Of a stretch of 13,113 nt of DNA, positions 6,937 through 13,113 are shown one piece after another. The notes beneath the pieces are model-generated. The model did not search any database and was not told where the DNA came from. It saw only the letters and a program-made list of their open reading frames with translations. The position numbers and the translations under genes were made by a program. The DNA is from a candidate division Hyd24-12 bacterium UBA5074 (GTDB lineage Bacteria; Fermentibacterota; Fermentibacteria; Fermentibacterales; Fermentibacteraceae): positions 3,523 through 16,635 of the forward strand of contig DIAQ01000068.1 in the NCBI GenBank assembly GCA_002414865.1, given 5' to 3'. The stretch's first letter is position 1. Every line of letters begins with the position of its first letter.

Positions 6937-7946
6937 AGCTCATAGTGAAGACCCACGCCTTCGGCGACGCCCTGCTGGCGACGCCTGCGGTCTCGGCCCT
7001 CACCGCGGCCGGGGGGAGCTGGACCGCTCTGGCAGGCCCCGCCTCCGTGGAGGTGTGGAGAAGGCAGAAGGGGATCGCAAGGGTGATCTGCGCCCCGTTC
7101 CCGCCCGAAGGTGCGGGGGGGATGATCCGTCTGATGGCCTGGACCGCCGCAGGCAGGCACCTGTTCGAGGGAGTGGAGCACAGCGTCGTCTTCCATGCCT
7201 CGCCGTCGGTGAGGCGCTGGATCAGGTTCCTCACGCATTGCGGCATGAGCAGCGGAGGCTCGGTCCCTCTCGGCCGGTGGGAGGACGCGCGCGGCTTCGA
7301 TACCGGCGCCCTGGCGTCGGACTCGTATGCGCGGATCGCCGGGGTGCCGTCCGGAGATCCGAGGCCGCTCTTCGAGGTGAGCCCTGATGAGGCCCGCAGG
7401 GCGGCGGAGCTGATCGGCGGCGGCAGATGGCTGGCGATAGCCCCGGGCGGCGGGCGCAACCCGAGGGACGTCGCCACGGTGAAGCAGTGGCCGGCCGACA
7501 GGTTTGCCGGGATCGCGAGGAGGGCGTCATCGGGGGGTTGGAGGATACTGGTGGTCGGCGGCCGCGGAGACGAGGTCGCAGCTGCGCTGACCGCACTGGC
7601 CGTGCCCGAAGGCTCTCTGAACATGGCGGGAAAGGCCGGATGGGGCCTGACGGCAGCTCTTCTCGCGCGCTGCGGCGCGTTCCTGGGGGTCGACTCGGGA
7701 GCAGCGCATCTCGCCACAGCGGTGGGAACGGACGCCGTGGTCCTCTTCGGACCCACGGACCCTGACGCCCTGTACGCCCCCGGTCTCGTGAAGGTCGTTC
7801 GGACAACCAGCCCCTGCGCGCCATGCTATGCGAACGAGGTCTTCCCGGGCTGCCGAACAGGCGGATCCTCCTGTATGTTAAACATTCAAACCGATGAAGC
7901 CTGGGAGAGTCTGGAGCAAGTTCTGAATGCGCATACTGGCGCTTAA
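6933..7946 (+). CDS. GT9-family glycosyltransferase (heptosyltransferase-like)
   Basis: A 337-residue GT-B fold protein of family GT9, which includes the ADP-heptose:LPS heptosyltransferases. Seen: the N-terminal strand and glycine loop KLIVKTHAFGDALLATPAV, the start of the nucleotide-binding half APGGG (residues 170-174) followed by KQWPADRF, and the strong motif GVDSGAAHLATAVGT (Asp254, His259) with VVLFGPTDP, which contacts the nucleotide-sugar. Near the end is the cysteine pattern CAPC...GC...SCM found in many GT9 proteins. It probably acts at the cytoplasmic face on a lipid-linked acceptor; whether the donor is a heptose is not known. CTG 6933 is chosen as start because GTG 6945 would remove the first beta strand (LKLIV), and because an AGGAGG lies eight bases upstream. 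The gene overlaps the radical SAM gene downstream by 20 bases and ends in TAA, unlike its TGA-ending neighbours. Confidence 0.88.
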   Translation: MKLIVKTHAFGDALLATPAVSALTAAGGSWTALAGPASVEVWRRQKGIARVICAPFPPEGAGGMIRLMAWTAAGRHLFEGVEHSVVFHASPSVRRWIRFLTHCGMSSGGSVPLGRWEDARGFDTGALASDSYARIAGVPSGDPRPLFEVSPDEARRAAELIGGGRWLAIAPGGGRNPRDVATVKQWPADRFAGIARRASSGGWRILVVGGRGDEVAAALTALAVPEGSLNMAGKAGWGLTAALLARCGAFLGVDSGAAHLATAVGTDAVVLFGPTDPDALYAPGLVKVVRTTSPCAPCYANEVFPGCRTGGSSCMLNIQTDEAWESLEQVLNAHTGA

Positions 7947-9375
7947 CCCGCCCTTTCTGCCGAGGTTCAGCCGCGGCCAGCGAAGCCCGGCTGTCACCCG
8001 CAGCGGCACGCTGTACTACCCCATCTGGCTGTCGTACGCCGTGGGTGCCCTGGAGCAGGCCGGGCACGAAGTGCTGTATCTGGACGCCCCCGCGGAGTGC
8101 ATCGACCTGGAGGAGGTCCTCCGCCGGGTGGAGGCATTCTCCCCGGAGATGGCTGTCGTCGAGACATCCACGCCCTCCATCAGGAACGACGTGGATGCTG
8201 CGGACGAGCTCGAAGGCAGGGGCATCCCGACCTTCCTCGTGGGCACGCATCCCTCCGCCCTGCCTGAAGAGACGCTGGCGATGGGCGCGAGGTTCTCGGG
8301 GCTGGTGGTGGGGGAGTACGAGATGCCGCTCGTCGGGGCGGCAGCCGCGCTGCAGGAGGGCTCGGAGCTGGAATCCGTCCCGGGATTGCACCTGAGGAGG
8401 CCCGGAGGCTTCGTCTCCACCGGGCCGGGCCGAAAGGTCGAGGACCTGGACAGCCTCGCGTTCGTGAGCGGGGTGTACGCCAGGCACCTGCCCATCCGCA
8501 GCTACAACAATCCCAACGCGCTGCACCCGCAGGTCATGATCCTCGGTGGAAGGGGATGTCCCAACTACTGCTCCTTCTGCGTCTTCCCGCAGACCCTCAC
8601 GGGCAGGACCGTGAGGATGAGAAGCATCTCCAACATCGTCGCGGAGATGCGCTGGATCGAGGAGAACATGCCCGGGGTGAAGGCCGTCTTCTTCGAGGAC
8701 GACACTCTCTCCGCCGACACGGACAGGCTGCGCGCCCTGGCCGGGGCCATCGCGGAGGCTGGCGTGAGCATCTCCTGGACGGCCAACATGAGGGCGAACG
8801 TCGACTACGAGACCCTGGCGGCCTGCAGGAAGGCCGGGCTCAGATCGGTCTGCACCGGGTTCGAGAGCGGAGTGCCCGGGCTCCTGGGCCGGATGCGGAA
8901 GGGCGTGGACATCGACACCATGAGGCGGTTCACCGCCGACGCCAGGCGCGCGGGGGTGCTGGTCCACGGCTGCTTCCTGTTCGGAATCGAGGGGGAGACG
9001 GCGGAGACGATGGAGCAGACTCTGCGGTTCGCTCTGGAACTTGACCCGGACACCGCGCAGTTCTATCCCCTGATGGTCTATCCGGGCACCGAGGCCTACA
9101 GGGAGGCGGAAGCCGCGGGGCACCTCTCGCAGGCCTGCTGGAGGGACTGGCTGGGTCCCGAGGGGCTCCACAACTGCGTGATCAGGACCGACTCGCTCTC
9201 GGGGGCGGAGATCGCCGAGTTCTGCGACAGGGCGCGGCGGAAGTTCTACCTGAGACCGGGCTACATCGCGAGGAAGGCCTTCCGCAGCCTGGCCGACCGC
9301 GATGAAAGAAGACGCACTATGATGGCATTCAAGAGCTTCAGACATCATCTGCTCCCCCGGCGAAAGCGCGGGTGA
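7927..9375 (+). CDS. B12-binding-domain radical SAM enzyme, second paralogue (HpnJ-like)
   Basis: A 482-residue radical SAM protein. The N-terminus, MRILALNPPF followed by RSPAVTRSGTLYYPIWLSY and a hydrophobic helix, is the pattern seen in a group of cobalamin-binding radical SAM proteins from glycan and lipid clusters, including the hopanoid enzyme HpnJ. VGTHPSALPEETL closes the B12-like domain. The cluster motif is CPNYCSFC (Cys211, Cys215, Cys218). Later barrel motifs are FFEDDTL, CTGFESG and FLFGIEGET. As in the first paralogue, DxHxxG is not visible. The two radical SAM proteins differ clearly in the N-terminal domain and C-terminal tail, so they should have different substrates. ATG 7927 has GGAG at 7913-7916. 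The C-terminus is strongly basic (HHLLPRRKRG). The stop overlaps the GT2 gene as GTGA (9372-9375), which suggests joint production with that transferase. The exact reaction is not predictable. Confidence 0.88.
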   Translation: MRILALNPPFLPRFSRGQRSPAVTRSGTLYYPIWLSYAVGALEQAGHEVLYLDAPAECIDLEEVLRRVEAFSPEMAVVETSTPSIRNDVDAADELEGRGIPTFLVGTHPSALPEETLAMGARFSGLVVGEYEMPLVGAAAALQEGSELESVPGLHLRRPGGFVSTGPGRKVEDLDSLAFVSGVYARHLPIRSYNNPNALHPQVMILGGRGCPNYCSFCVFPQTLTGRTVRMRSISNIVAEMRWIEENMPGVKAVFFEDDTLSADTDRLRALAGAIAEAGVSISWTANMRANVDYETLAACRKAGLRSVCTGFESGVPGLLGRMRKGVDIDTMRRFTADARRAGVLVHGCFLFGIEGETAETMEQTLRFALELDPDTAQFYPLMVYPGTEAYREAEAAGHLSQACWRDWLGPEGLHNCVIRTDSLSGAEIAEFCDRARRKFYLRPGYIARKAFRSLADRDERRRTMMAFKSFRHHLLPRRKRG

Positions 9376-10352
9376 CCATGAGCGCGGTTGCCAGCGTCGT
9401 CATACCCGTCCACAGGATGATCCCGCGGCTCGAGGCCTGCCTGACGGCGCTCCGGGAGTCAGGGATGGGCGTTCCCGTCGAGGTGGTCCTGAGCCTGGAC
9501 GGCGATGTTCCACTGCCTGCGGGCATCGCATCTCTGGCCGACCTGGTGGTCACAGGCCCCTCGACAGGCCCCGCCGGAGCCAGGAACCGCGGCTGGCGAG
9601 CCTCCTCCGGCCGCTTCATCCTGTTCACGGATTCGGACTGCGTGCCTCAGCCGGGATGGGCGGGAAGCCTTGTCGCAGCTCTCGAAGCCGGGGCTTCGGG
9701 TGCCAAGGGGGTCTACTCCTCCGGCGGGAGGGCGATGATCCAGAGGCTCGCCCAGGTCGAGTTCGAGCAGCGCTACAGGATGCTGGCGAAGGCTCCCGTC
9801 CTGGACATGGTCGATACCTATGCCGGAGGCTTTCGGAGGGAGGCTCTCGAGCAGGTCAGCGGGTTCGACGAATCCTACACCGCGGCCAACTCCGAGGACG
9901 TGGACCTCTCCTATCGCCTTCTCAGGGCCGGACACAGGCTCGTTTTCGTTCCCGGCGCCAGGGTGGAGCACGACCACCGCGGGAGCTGGGCAGGCTATTT
10001 CTGTCTGAAGCGCTCGCGGGGGAAGTGGCGGATGGAAGTGATCCGGAGGTTCCCGAGGAAGGCGGTATCAGACAGCTACACGCCGCGCACGCTGAAGCTG
10101 CAGATGATCCTCGCCGGCCTTCTTCCCGCTGTCGCTGCAGCGTCGATCGCGTTGCCTGTCACCGCCGCAGCATGGGCTGCGCTCTTCCTCGTCTCGTGCG
10201 GCCCGCTGGCGGTCGCCTCGATCGCCACCGACCCGGAGACGCTGCCCTACATACCGGCCTTCGCATTCGTGCGCGCGGCCGCCCTCGTGTCAGGGGCCCT
10301 CGAGGGGCTTGCCAGACCGGAGGATGATGTTCGCGCCGGCAGGAAGAGCTGA
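9372..10352 (+). CDS. GT2-family glycosyltransferase with C-terminal membrane helices
   Basis: A 326-residue inverting glycosyltransferase of the GT-A fold, family 2. Seen: the opening strand SVVIPVHRMIPRLEACLTAL, GPAGARNRGW (nucleotide-binding helix), the metal-binding DSD (Asp87-Asp89) in LFTDSDCVPQPGW, a GGFRREALEQVSGFDE segment at the acceptor side, and SEDVDLSYRLLRAGH (Glu175, Asp176) holding the usual catalytic ED. After about residue 230 come two or three hydrophobic segments that anchor the protein in the inner membrane, as in GT2 enzymes that use lipid acceptors. GTG 9372 overlaps the previous stop (GTGA); ATG 9378, two codons later, is the alternative. There is no strong ribosome binding site, so the gene probably relies on coupling. 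It is the last gene of the glycan cassette; the next clear gene starts 345 bases further on. Confidence 0.88.
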   Translation: MTMSAVASVVIPVHRMIPRLEACLTALRESGMGVPVEVVLSLDGDVPLPAGIASLADLVVTGPSTGPAGARNRGWRASSGRFILFTDSDCVPQPGWAGSLVAALEAGASGAKGVYSSGGRAMIQRLAQVEFEQRYRMLAKAPVLDMVDTYAGGFRREALEQVSGFDESYTAANSEDVDLSYRLLRAGHRLVFVPGARVEHDHRGSWAGYFCLKRSRGKWRMEVIRRFPRKAVSDSYTPRTLKLQMILAGLLPAVAAASIALPVTAAAWAALFLVSCGPLAVASIATDPETLPYIPAFAFVRAAALVSGALEGLARPEDDVRAGRKS

Positions 10353-10698
10353 CCGGACGCCGAGCGCTCAGCCTGCGGTCCCGGGACCGGTCTCCGGGGC
10401 GGCCAGTCTGGACGAGCCGCCGCAGCTTTTCAATGTATTGGCCGGCAGCACGAGCCCCGCAGGACAGGGTCCGGAAGGGCTCTTCATCGTCGCGGGCCCG
10501 CCGGGCCTGCAGGGACGCGGACCGGACCACGGACCCGGCGTAGCAGGGCTCCGGCAGATGACGGAGCGAAAGGATTTCCCGCTGCATGAGAATCTCGAGT
10601 TCGACTTCCGACGCATCCGCATCCATTTCCTGATGCTCGACTGCGCAATGCCACTCCGCGCCGCTGCCGCCGCACCGACCTGCGAAGAGGCCTGCTGA
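10327..10698 (+). CDS. Doubtful hypothetical protein in the only large gap of the window
   Basis: The open frame runs from TTG 10309 or ATG 10324/10327, just inside the GT2 gene, to TGA 10696-10698, which overlaps the ATG of the PAS gene (TGATG). For: GGAGG sits at 10319-10323, close before the ATGs (too close to be ideal), and the frame spans the whole gap, in keeping with the tight packing elsewhere. Against: the product (about 123 residues) is rich in Pro, Gly and Ala, has no recognisable domain, and third-position G+C is visibly lower than in the neighbours; open frames of this length arise by chance in GC-rich DNA. The last 45 residues (TERKDFPLHENLEFDFRRI, then a short hydrophobic part) look more protein-like than the first 70. 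If the frame is not real, 10353-10697 is an intergenic region: no promoter match was found, only a strong GC hairpin at 10492-10510. Confidence 0.3.
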   Translation: MFAPAGRADRTPSAQPAVPGPVSGAASLDEPPQLFNVLAGSTSPAGQGPEGLFIVAGPPGLQGRGPDHGPGVAGLRQMTERKDFPLHENLEFDFRRIRIHFLMLDCAMPLRAAAAAPTCEEAC

Positions 10699-12002
10699 TG
10701 GAGAAGGAGACCTTCAAGATCTTCTTCGACAAGGCTCCGGAGGCCATGATCGCCGTCAGGGAGAGCCATCTGCTGGCCGCGAACGAGGAGGCCAGGAGGA
10801 TGCTCGGCGTCCGTCCCGGGCAGGACCTCGAAGGCCGCAGGCTGGAGGAGGTCATCCCCATGGACCTCGGCAGCCGCACGGGTCTGCACTCCTCGCTCGG
10901 AAGACTCGCTCCCGGGGACATCCGCAGCTTCGACTGGGAGGTCATCCTGCCTGGCCCCCTGTACGTCCCCGTGCGCATCAGGGCCGCAGGGCTGCCGGGA
11001 GGCGTCGTGGTGCTCTCGATCCGCGACTCCACCGAGTCCAGGGACAGGGACAAGGCGCTGAGCGAGTCCGAGGAGCAGCGGAGGGCCCTCGTGGAAGCCG
11101 CACCCTGCCCCCTTATCTGCATCGACAGGGACTACAGGATCCTCTGGGCGAACTCGACGGCGGCAAGGCTGCTCGGAGAGCGCCCTCACTCCCTGGTCGG
11201 GCGCCTCTGCTACAGGCTCCTTGCGATGCGCGACAGCTTCTGCCAGGGCTGTCCGGCGGCGCTCTCCATGCGGACCAGGGTTCCGGCCACCTCGGGCATC
11301 GTCGAAGGGGACATGGCCTGGAAGGCCTCCGCGGCTGCCCTCAGATCGGCGGACGGAACCGCGGTGGGTGCGGTCGTCTTCATCACCGATCATCCCGGAC
11401 TCGAAAGCCGCGGAGAAGCTCCCTCCTCCCGCCCGTCCGGCAGGTCCGGAGCGAAACCGGATGGCGGACAGGACGGCGGCTCGATCGACACCGCTCCCTC
11501 CGGGAAGGCGATCGAGGCGGGGAATGGGGGGCCTCCGGCGCCGCTCGATGTCGTGGAGTGCCTCAGGAAGGCTTCGGGCGATCTCAAGACGACTCTCGGC
11601 AGGGGTCTCGAGATCCTGCACGGGGACGGGGTATTTTCCGTCAGCGCAACGCCGGACCAGATCGTCGCGGCCATCCGCAGGCTCGCGGAGGCTGATTTCG
11701 GGAGCTGTCTCGATCCCGAGGGCGGTATCACGCTCCGGGTCGATCCGGCGGAGGTGAGCTCCCTGCCCGGCGGACTCCCTCCGGGGCGCTATACTGCGAT
11801 ATCGTTGGGCAACAGCAGGGTCCTGGAGGCGGTGGAGCCGGGGGACCTCATGGAGGGCGTTTTCAACTTCATCTCCTCCTTCCCCATGGGTGGAGGGACC
11901 AGGCAGGCCGCTCCCTCCGGGGGAGTCTATGTTTCACAGGACTCCAGCAGGCGGAAGTTCTATCAGATCCTGCTCGCGGCCCTGAGCCGCGGAGGGGTGT
12001 GA
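10698..12002 (+). CDS. Double-PAS sensor-like protein with degenerate histidine-kinase ATPase domain (pseudokinase)
   Basis: A 434-residue soluble protein. Residues about 5-112 form a first PAS domain (FKIFFDKAPEAMIAVRESH, then NEEARRMLG). About 122-235 form a second PAS domain with the CY...C..CP pattern known from many PAS domains (Cys171, Cys182, Cys185). A Ser/Gly/Pro-rich linker follows (about 235-280). The last 150 residues align with the ATPase domain of NtrB-like histidine kinases: LDVVECLRK, the ATPDQIVAAIRRLAEA helix, EGGITLRVD, the PPGRYTAISLGNS strand, FNFISSF as the F-box, and a final GGVYVSQDSSRRKFYQILLA. Yet the N-box Asn is gone, the G1 DTGxGM reads GNSRVLE, the G2 glycines are missing, and the linker stands where the phosphoacceptor His domain should be. 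Binding or scaffolding, not phosphotransfer, is inferred. ATG 10698 has GAAGAGG at 10684-10690. The next gene starts four bases after the stop. Confidence 0.8.
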   Translation: MEKETFKIFFDKAPEAMIAVRESHLLAANEEARRMLGVRPGQDLEGRRLEEVIPMDLGSRTGLHSSLGRLAPGDIRSFDWEVILPGPLYVPVRIRAAGLPGGVVVLSIRDSTESRDRDKALSESEEQRRALVEAAPCPLICIDRDYRILWANSTAARLLGERPHSLVGRLCYRLLAMRDSFCQGCPAALSMRTRVPATSGIVEGDMAWKASAAALRSADGTAVGAVVFITDHPGLESRGEAPSSRPSGRSGAKPDGGQDGGSIDTAPSGKAIEAGNGGPPAPLDVVECLRKASGDLKTTLGRGLEILHGDGVFSVSATPDQIVAAIRRLAEADFGSCLDPEGGITLRVDPAEVSSLPGGLPPGRYTAISLGNSRVLEAVEPGDLMEGVFNFISSFPMGGGTRQAAPSGGVYVSQDSSRRKFYQILLAALSRGGV

Positions 12003-12006
12003 GGCG

Positions 12007-12699
12007 ATGATCATCAGAGTTGCCGGCACCGATGCAGCCGACTCGGCGGCGCTCTGCCGAGTGTTCGACGGGGTGGGCGGCTTCAGGGCCGTGTCCCCGG
12101 ACGGCGCCGGCGGCGGGACAGAAGCCCTGCTCGTGGTCAGGCGCATCCCGGGTTCCGGCTACCCTTCCGGTATCGTGCCCGATCCGTTCGTCCCGCTTCT
12201 CGCAATCGCCGACGATCCCTCCGAGGCGATCCTCGCCATACAGGCAGGCGCCGGGGATGTGGTGCTGGCCTCCTCCTCTCCGGTGGAGATGCGGCTGAGG
12301 GCCGAGCTGCTGGCGGGACCCTCCTCGGGCAAGGCCTGCACCTCCTCGGTCTTCAGCAGGATCCTCAGGGCCGAGCTCGGCCGGGCGGGGAGGGAAGGGA
12401 ACGAGATGAGCCTCATCTCCATCCAGGGCAGCTGGAAGGAGAGCGCCTGGGCCCTGTCGGAGGAGGTTGCAGATCTCATCAGGTCGACCGACACCTCCGG
12501 CGTGGTCTCGGACGGGGCAGTCGTCGTGCTCCTGCCCCTGACTCCCCCGGAGCGGGCGGATGTCGTCGCCAGGAGGCTCCGCAGCCACATGTTGAAGTCG
12601 GGCCGCTCCTGCGTGGTGAGGCTCACGGGAGGAAGCGTCGGCCAGATGACGGCGGCAGAGGTGCTCAAGCTGCTCGCAGACTCCCCGGAGACCCTGTGA
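12007..12699 (+). CDS. Receiver-like plus degenerate GGDEF-like protein (pseudo response regulator/diguanylate cyclase)
   Basis: A 230-residue protein. The first 105 residues resemble a response-regulator receiver domain: LLVVRRIPGSG where the phosphoacceptor strand should be, PFVPLLAIADDPSEAILAIQAGAGDVVLASSSP, then EMRLRAELLAG. The Asp four residues before the loop Pro is replaced by Val44, the acidic pair near the N-terminus is absent, and the conserved Lys after the last strand is absent. Residues about 115-225 align with a GGDEF domain: SVFSRILRAELGRAGREGN as its first helix, then VVSDGAVVVLLPL in place of the usual YGGDEF strand, then ERADVVARRLRSHM and a final SVGQMTAAEVLKLLAD. GGDEF reads SDGAV (residues 168-172), so no cyclase activity is expected. 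The ATG has GGAGGGG upstream and lies four bases after the pseudokinase stop; the two are probably partners. Each domain is called by ungapped motif alignment from memory and could be disputed; paralogy to a known family was not tested. Confidence 0.7.
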   Translation: MIIRVAGTDAADSAALCRVFDGVGGFRAVSPDGAGGGTEALLVVRRIPGSGYPSGIVPDPFVPLLAIADDPSEAILAIQAGAGDVVLASSSPVEMRLRAELLAGPSSGKACTSSVFSRILRAELGRAGREGNEMSLISIQGSWKESAWALSEEVADLIRSTDTSGVVSDGAVVVLLPLTPPERADVVARRLRSHMLKSGRSCVVRLTGGSVGQMTAAEVLKLLADSPETL

Positions 12700-12712
12700 C
12701 CCGGGCCCTGTC

Positions 12713-13113
12713 ATGCTGAGCGCGGCGCTCCTCGCGGCCTCGGTCATCGGATTCGACGCCGCCGGGCTCTGCCTGCACGCCAGCCCCGTCTCCTGGGGCG
12801 GGTCATGCACGACTCTGGCGGAATCGCCTGCGGGCCTGGCCCGCATCGAGGGACCCCAGGCGGCCGTCTCGGCCTACTCCACAGGAACAGGCTCCACCTT
12901 CGGTCTGTACGGAGCCATCCCCGCAGGGAGGTTCTCGATAGGGGCCGGCGCCGGGCGCGACACGGCGGATCCGGGCTTCACGAGCGCGTCGGCCGGCGCA
13001 TCGTTCGTGGTCACGGGAAACCCTCACGGCTTCATGGAGGGCTTCTTCGGACCTTCGATCTCCGCCGGCGCCTCGATGGAGATGACGGCTCACCCCGGCG
13101 ACTCCACGCGCGT
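12713..13113 (+). CDS. Exported, probable outer-membrane beta-barrel protein (PorV/UPF0164-like), 3' truncated
   Basis: A reading frame open from ATG 12713 to the end of the window (133 codons, no stop). The first 18 residues, MLSAALLAASVIGFDAAG, look like a short signal peptide core, though without the usual N-terminal lysine or arginine. Then comes SWGGSCTTLAESPAGLARI, which resembles the GGA.TALADDP...NPAGLA pattern at the start of PorV/UPF0164-type barrel proteins, followed by alternating small and hydrophobic residues with many glycines (FGLYGAIPAGRFSIGAGAG), as expected for barrel strands. No Shine-Dalgarno is visible before the ATG, and no in-frame ATG, GTG or TTG lies between 12671 and the chosen start. 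It begins 13 bases after the previous stop, so it may be in the same operon as the signalling-like pair. The family is suggested, not certain, because most of the protein is outside the window. Confidence 0.6.
   Translation, partial: MLSAALLAASVIGFDAAGLCLHASPVSWGGSCTTLAESPAGLARIEGPQAAVSAYSTGTGSTFGLYGAIPAGRFSIGAGAGRDTADPGFTSASAGASFVVTGNPHGFMEGFFGPSISAGASMEMTAHPGDSTR

Noticed and set aside
7231..9348. Long open frame on the - strand opposite the GT9 and second radical SAM genes
   Set aside because: It is antisense to two genes with clear domain motifs and its translation is low-complexity (Arg, Pro, Gly, His rich) without any motif; it is a shadow caused by high G+C.
3477..10352. Hopanoid biosynthesis cluster (hpnIJK)
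   Set aside because: The radical SAM and deacetylase genes resemble HpnJ and HpnK in family, but no squalene-hopene cyclase or other hopanoid gene is present and the neighbours are polysaccharide export genes, so hpn names were not assigned.
10427..10440. AT-richer patch (TTTTCAATGTATTG) as a promoter
   Set aside because: No credible -35 and -10 pair with 16-18 base spacing could be placed around it.
10492..10510. GC-rich hairpin (8-bp stem with one G-U pair, 3-base loop) as an intrinsic terminator
   Set aside because: No run of T follows it, and such stems are frequent by chance at this G+C content.
10368..11621. Long open frame on the - strand across the gap and the PAS gene
   Set aside because: It is antisense to well-supported PAS domains and has no recognisable motif; a shadow frame.
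12007..12699. Active diguanylate cyclase / response regulator
   Set aside because: GGDEF reads SDGAV and the receiver phosphoacceptor Asp is missing, so activity is not supported.
1..13113. Mobile element, CRISPR array, tRNA or rRNA, phage genes
   Set aside because: No transposase or integrase-like protein, no spaced direct repeats, no terminal inverted repeats and no tRNA-like or rRNA-like sequence were seen; base and codon use are even throughout.

Overview
The window is GC-rich (roughly two thirds G+C by eye) and almost entirely coding. Every supported gene is on the + strand. The genes are packed into what looks like one long operon with overlapping or nearly touching ends; the only gap of note is about 345 bases at 10353-10697. 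The gene set suggests a diderm bacterium: an O-antigen type ABC exporter (Wzm/Wzt), a GT9 (heptosyltransferase-superfamily) enzyme, and a probable outer-membrane barrel protein of the PorV/UPF0164 type. Arginine is written mostly as AGG, and Ile ATA is not avoided. Both are unusual for a high-GC bacterium and hint at an uncultured or poorly sampled lineage. A member of the FCB group or a neighbouring candidate phylum is possible, but this is inference and cannot be fixed from one window.

Region 1 (1-2218): the 3' end of plsY (acyl-phosphate:glycerol-3-phosphate acyltransferase), then the permease and the ATPase (with C-terminal glycan-binding domain) of a polysaccharide ABC exporter. Region 2 (about 2215-10352): a glycan assembly cassette. 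It holds two polytopic GT-C (GT39-like) glycosyltransferases that are paralogues of each other, two cobalamin-binding-type radical SAM enzymes, a ChbG/YdjC-type carbohydrate deacetylase, a GT9 glycosyltransferase and a membrane-anchored GT2 glycosyltransferase. Together these could build, deacetylate, chemically rearrange or alkylate, and export an unusual surface glycan or glycolipid.

Region 3 (10353-13113): a weak hypothetical ORF, then two adjacent signalling-like proteins that appear catalytically dead. One is a double-PAS protein ending in a histidine-kinase ATPase domain that has lost the H-box region and the ATP-binding motifs. The other is a receiver-like plus GGDEF-like protein in which the GGDEF signature reads SDGAV. 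A secreted or outer-membrane barrel-like protein begins next and runs off the window. The pseudo-enzyme pair is the most unusual thing here.

Translation initiation is also notable. From plsY to the GT9 gene, seven junctions in a row shift to the same relative reading frame, and the NTGA overlaps use TTG, GTG, ATG and probably CTG. The start of the GT9 gene is most sensibly CTG. No tRNA, rRNA, CRISPR, insertion sequence or convincing promoter or intrinsic terminator was seen.
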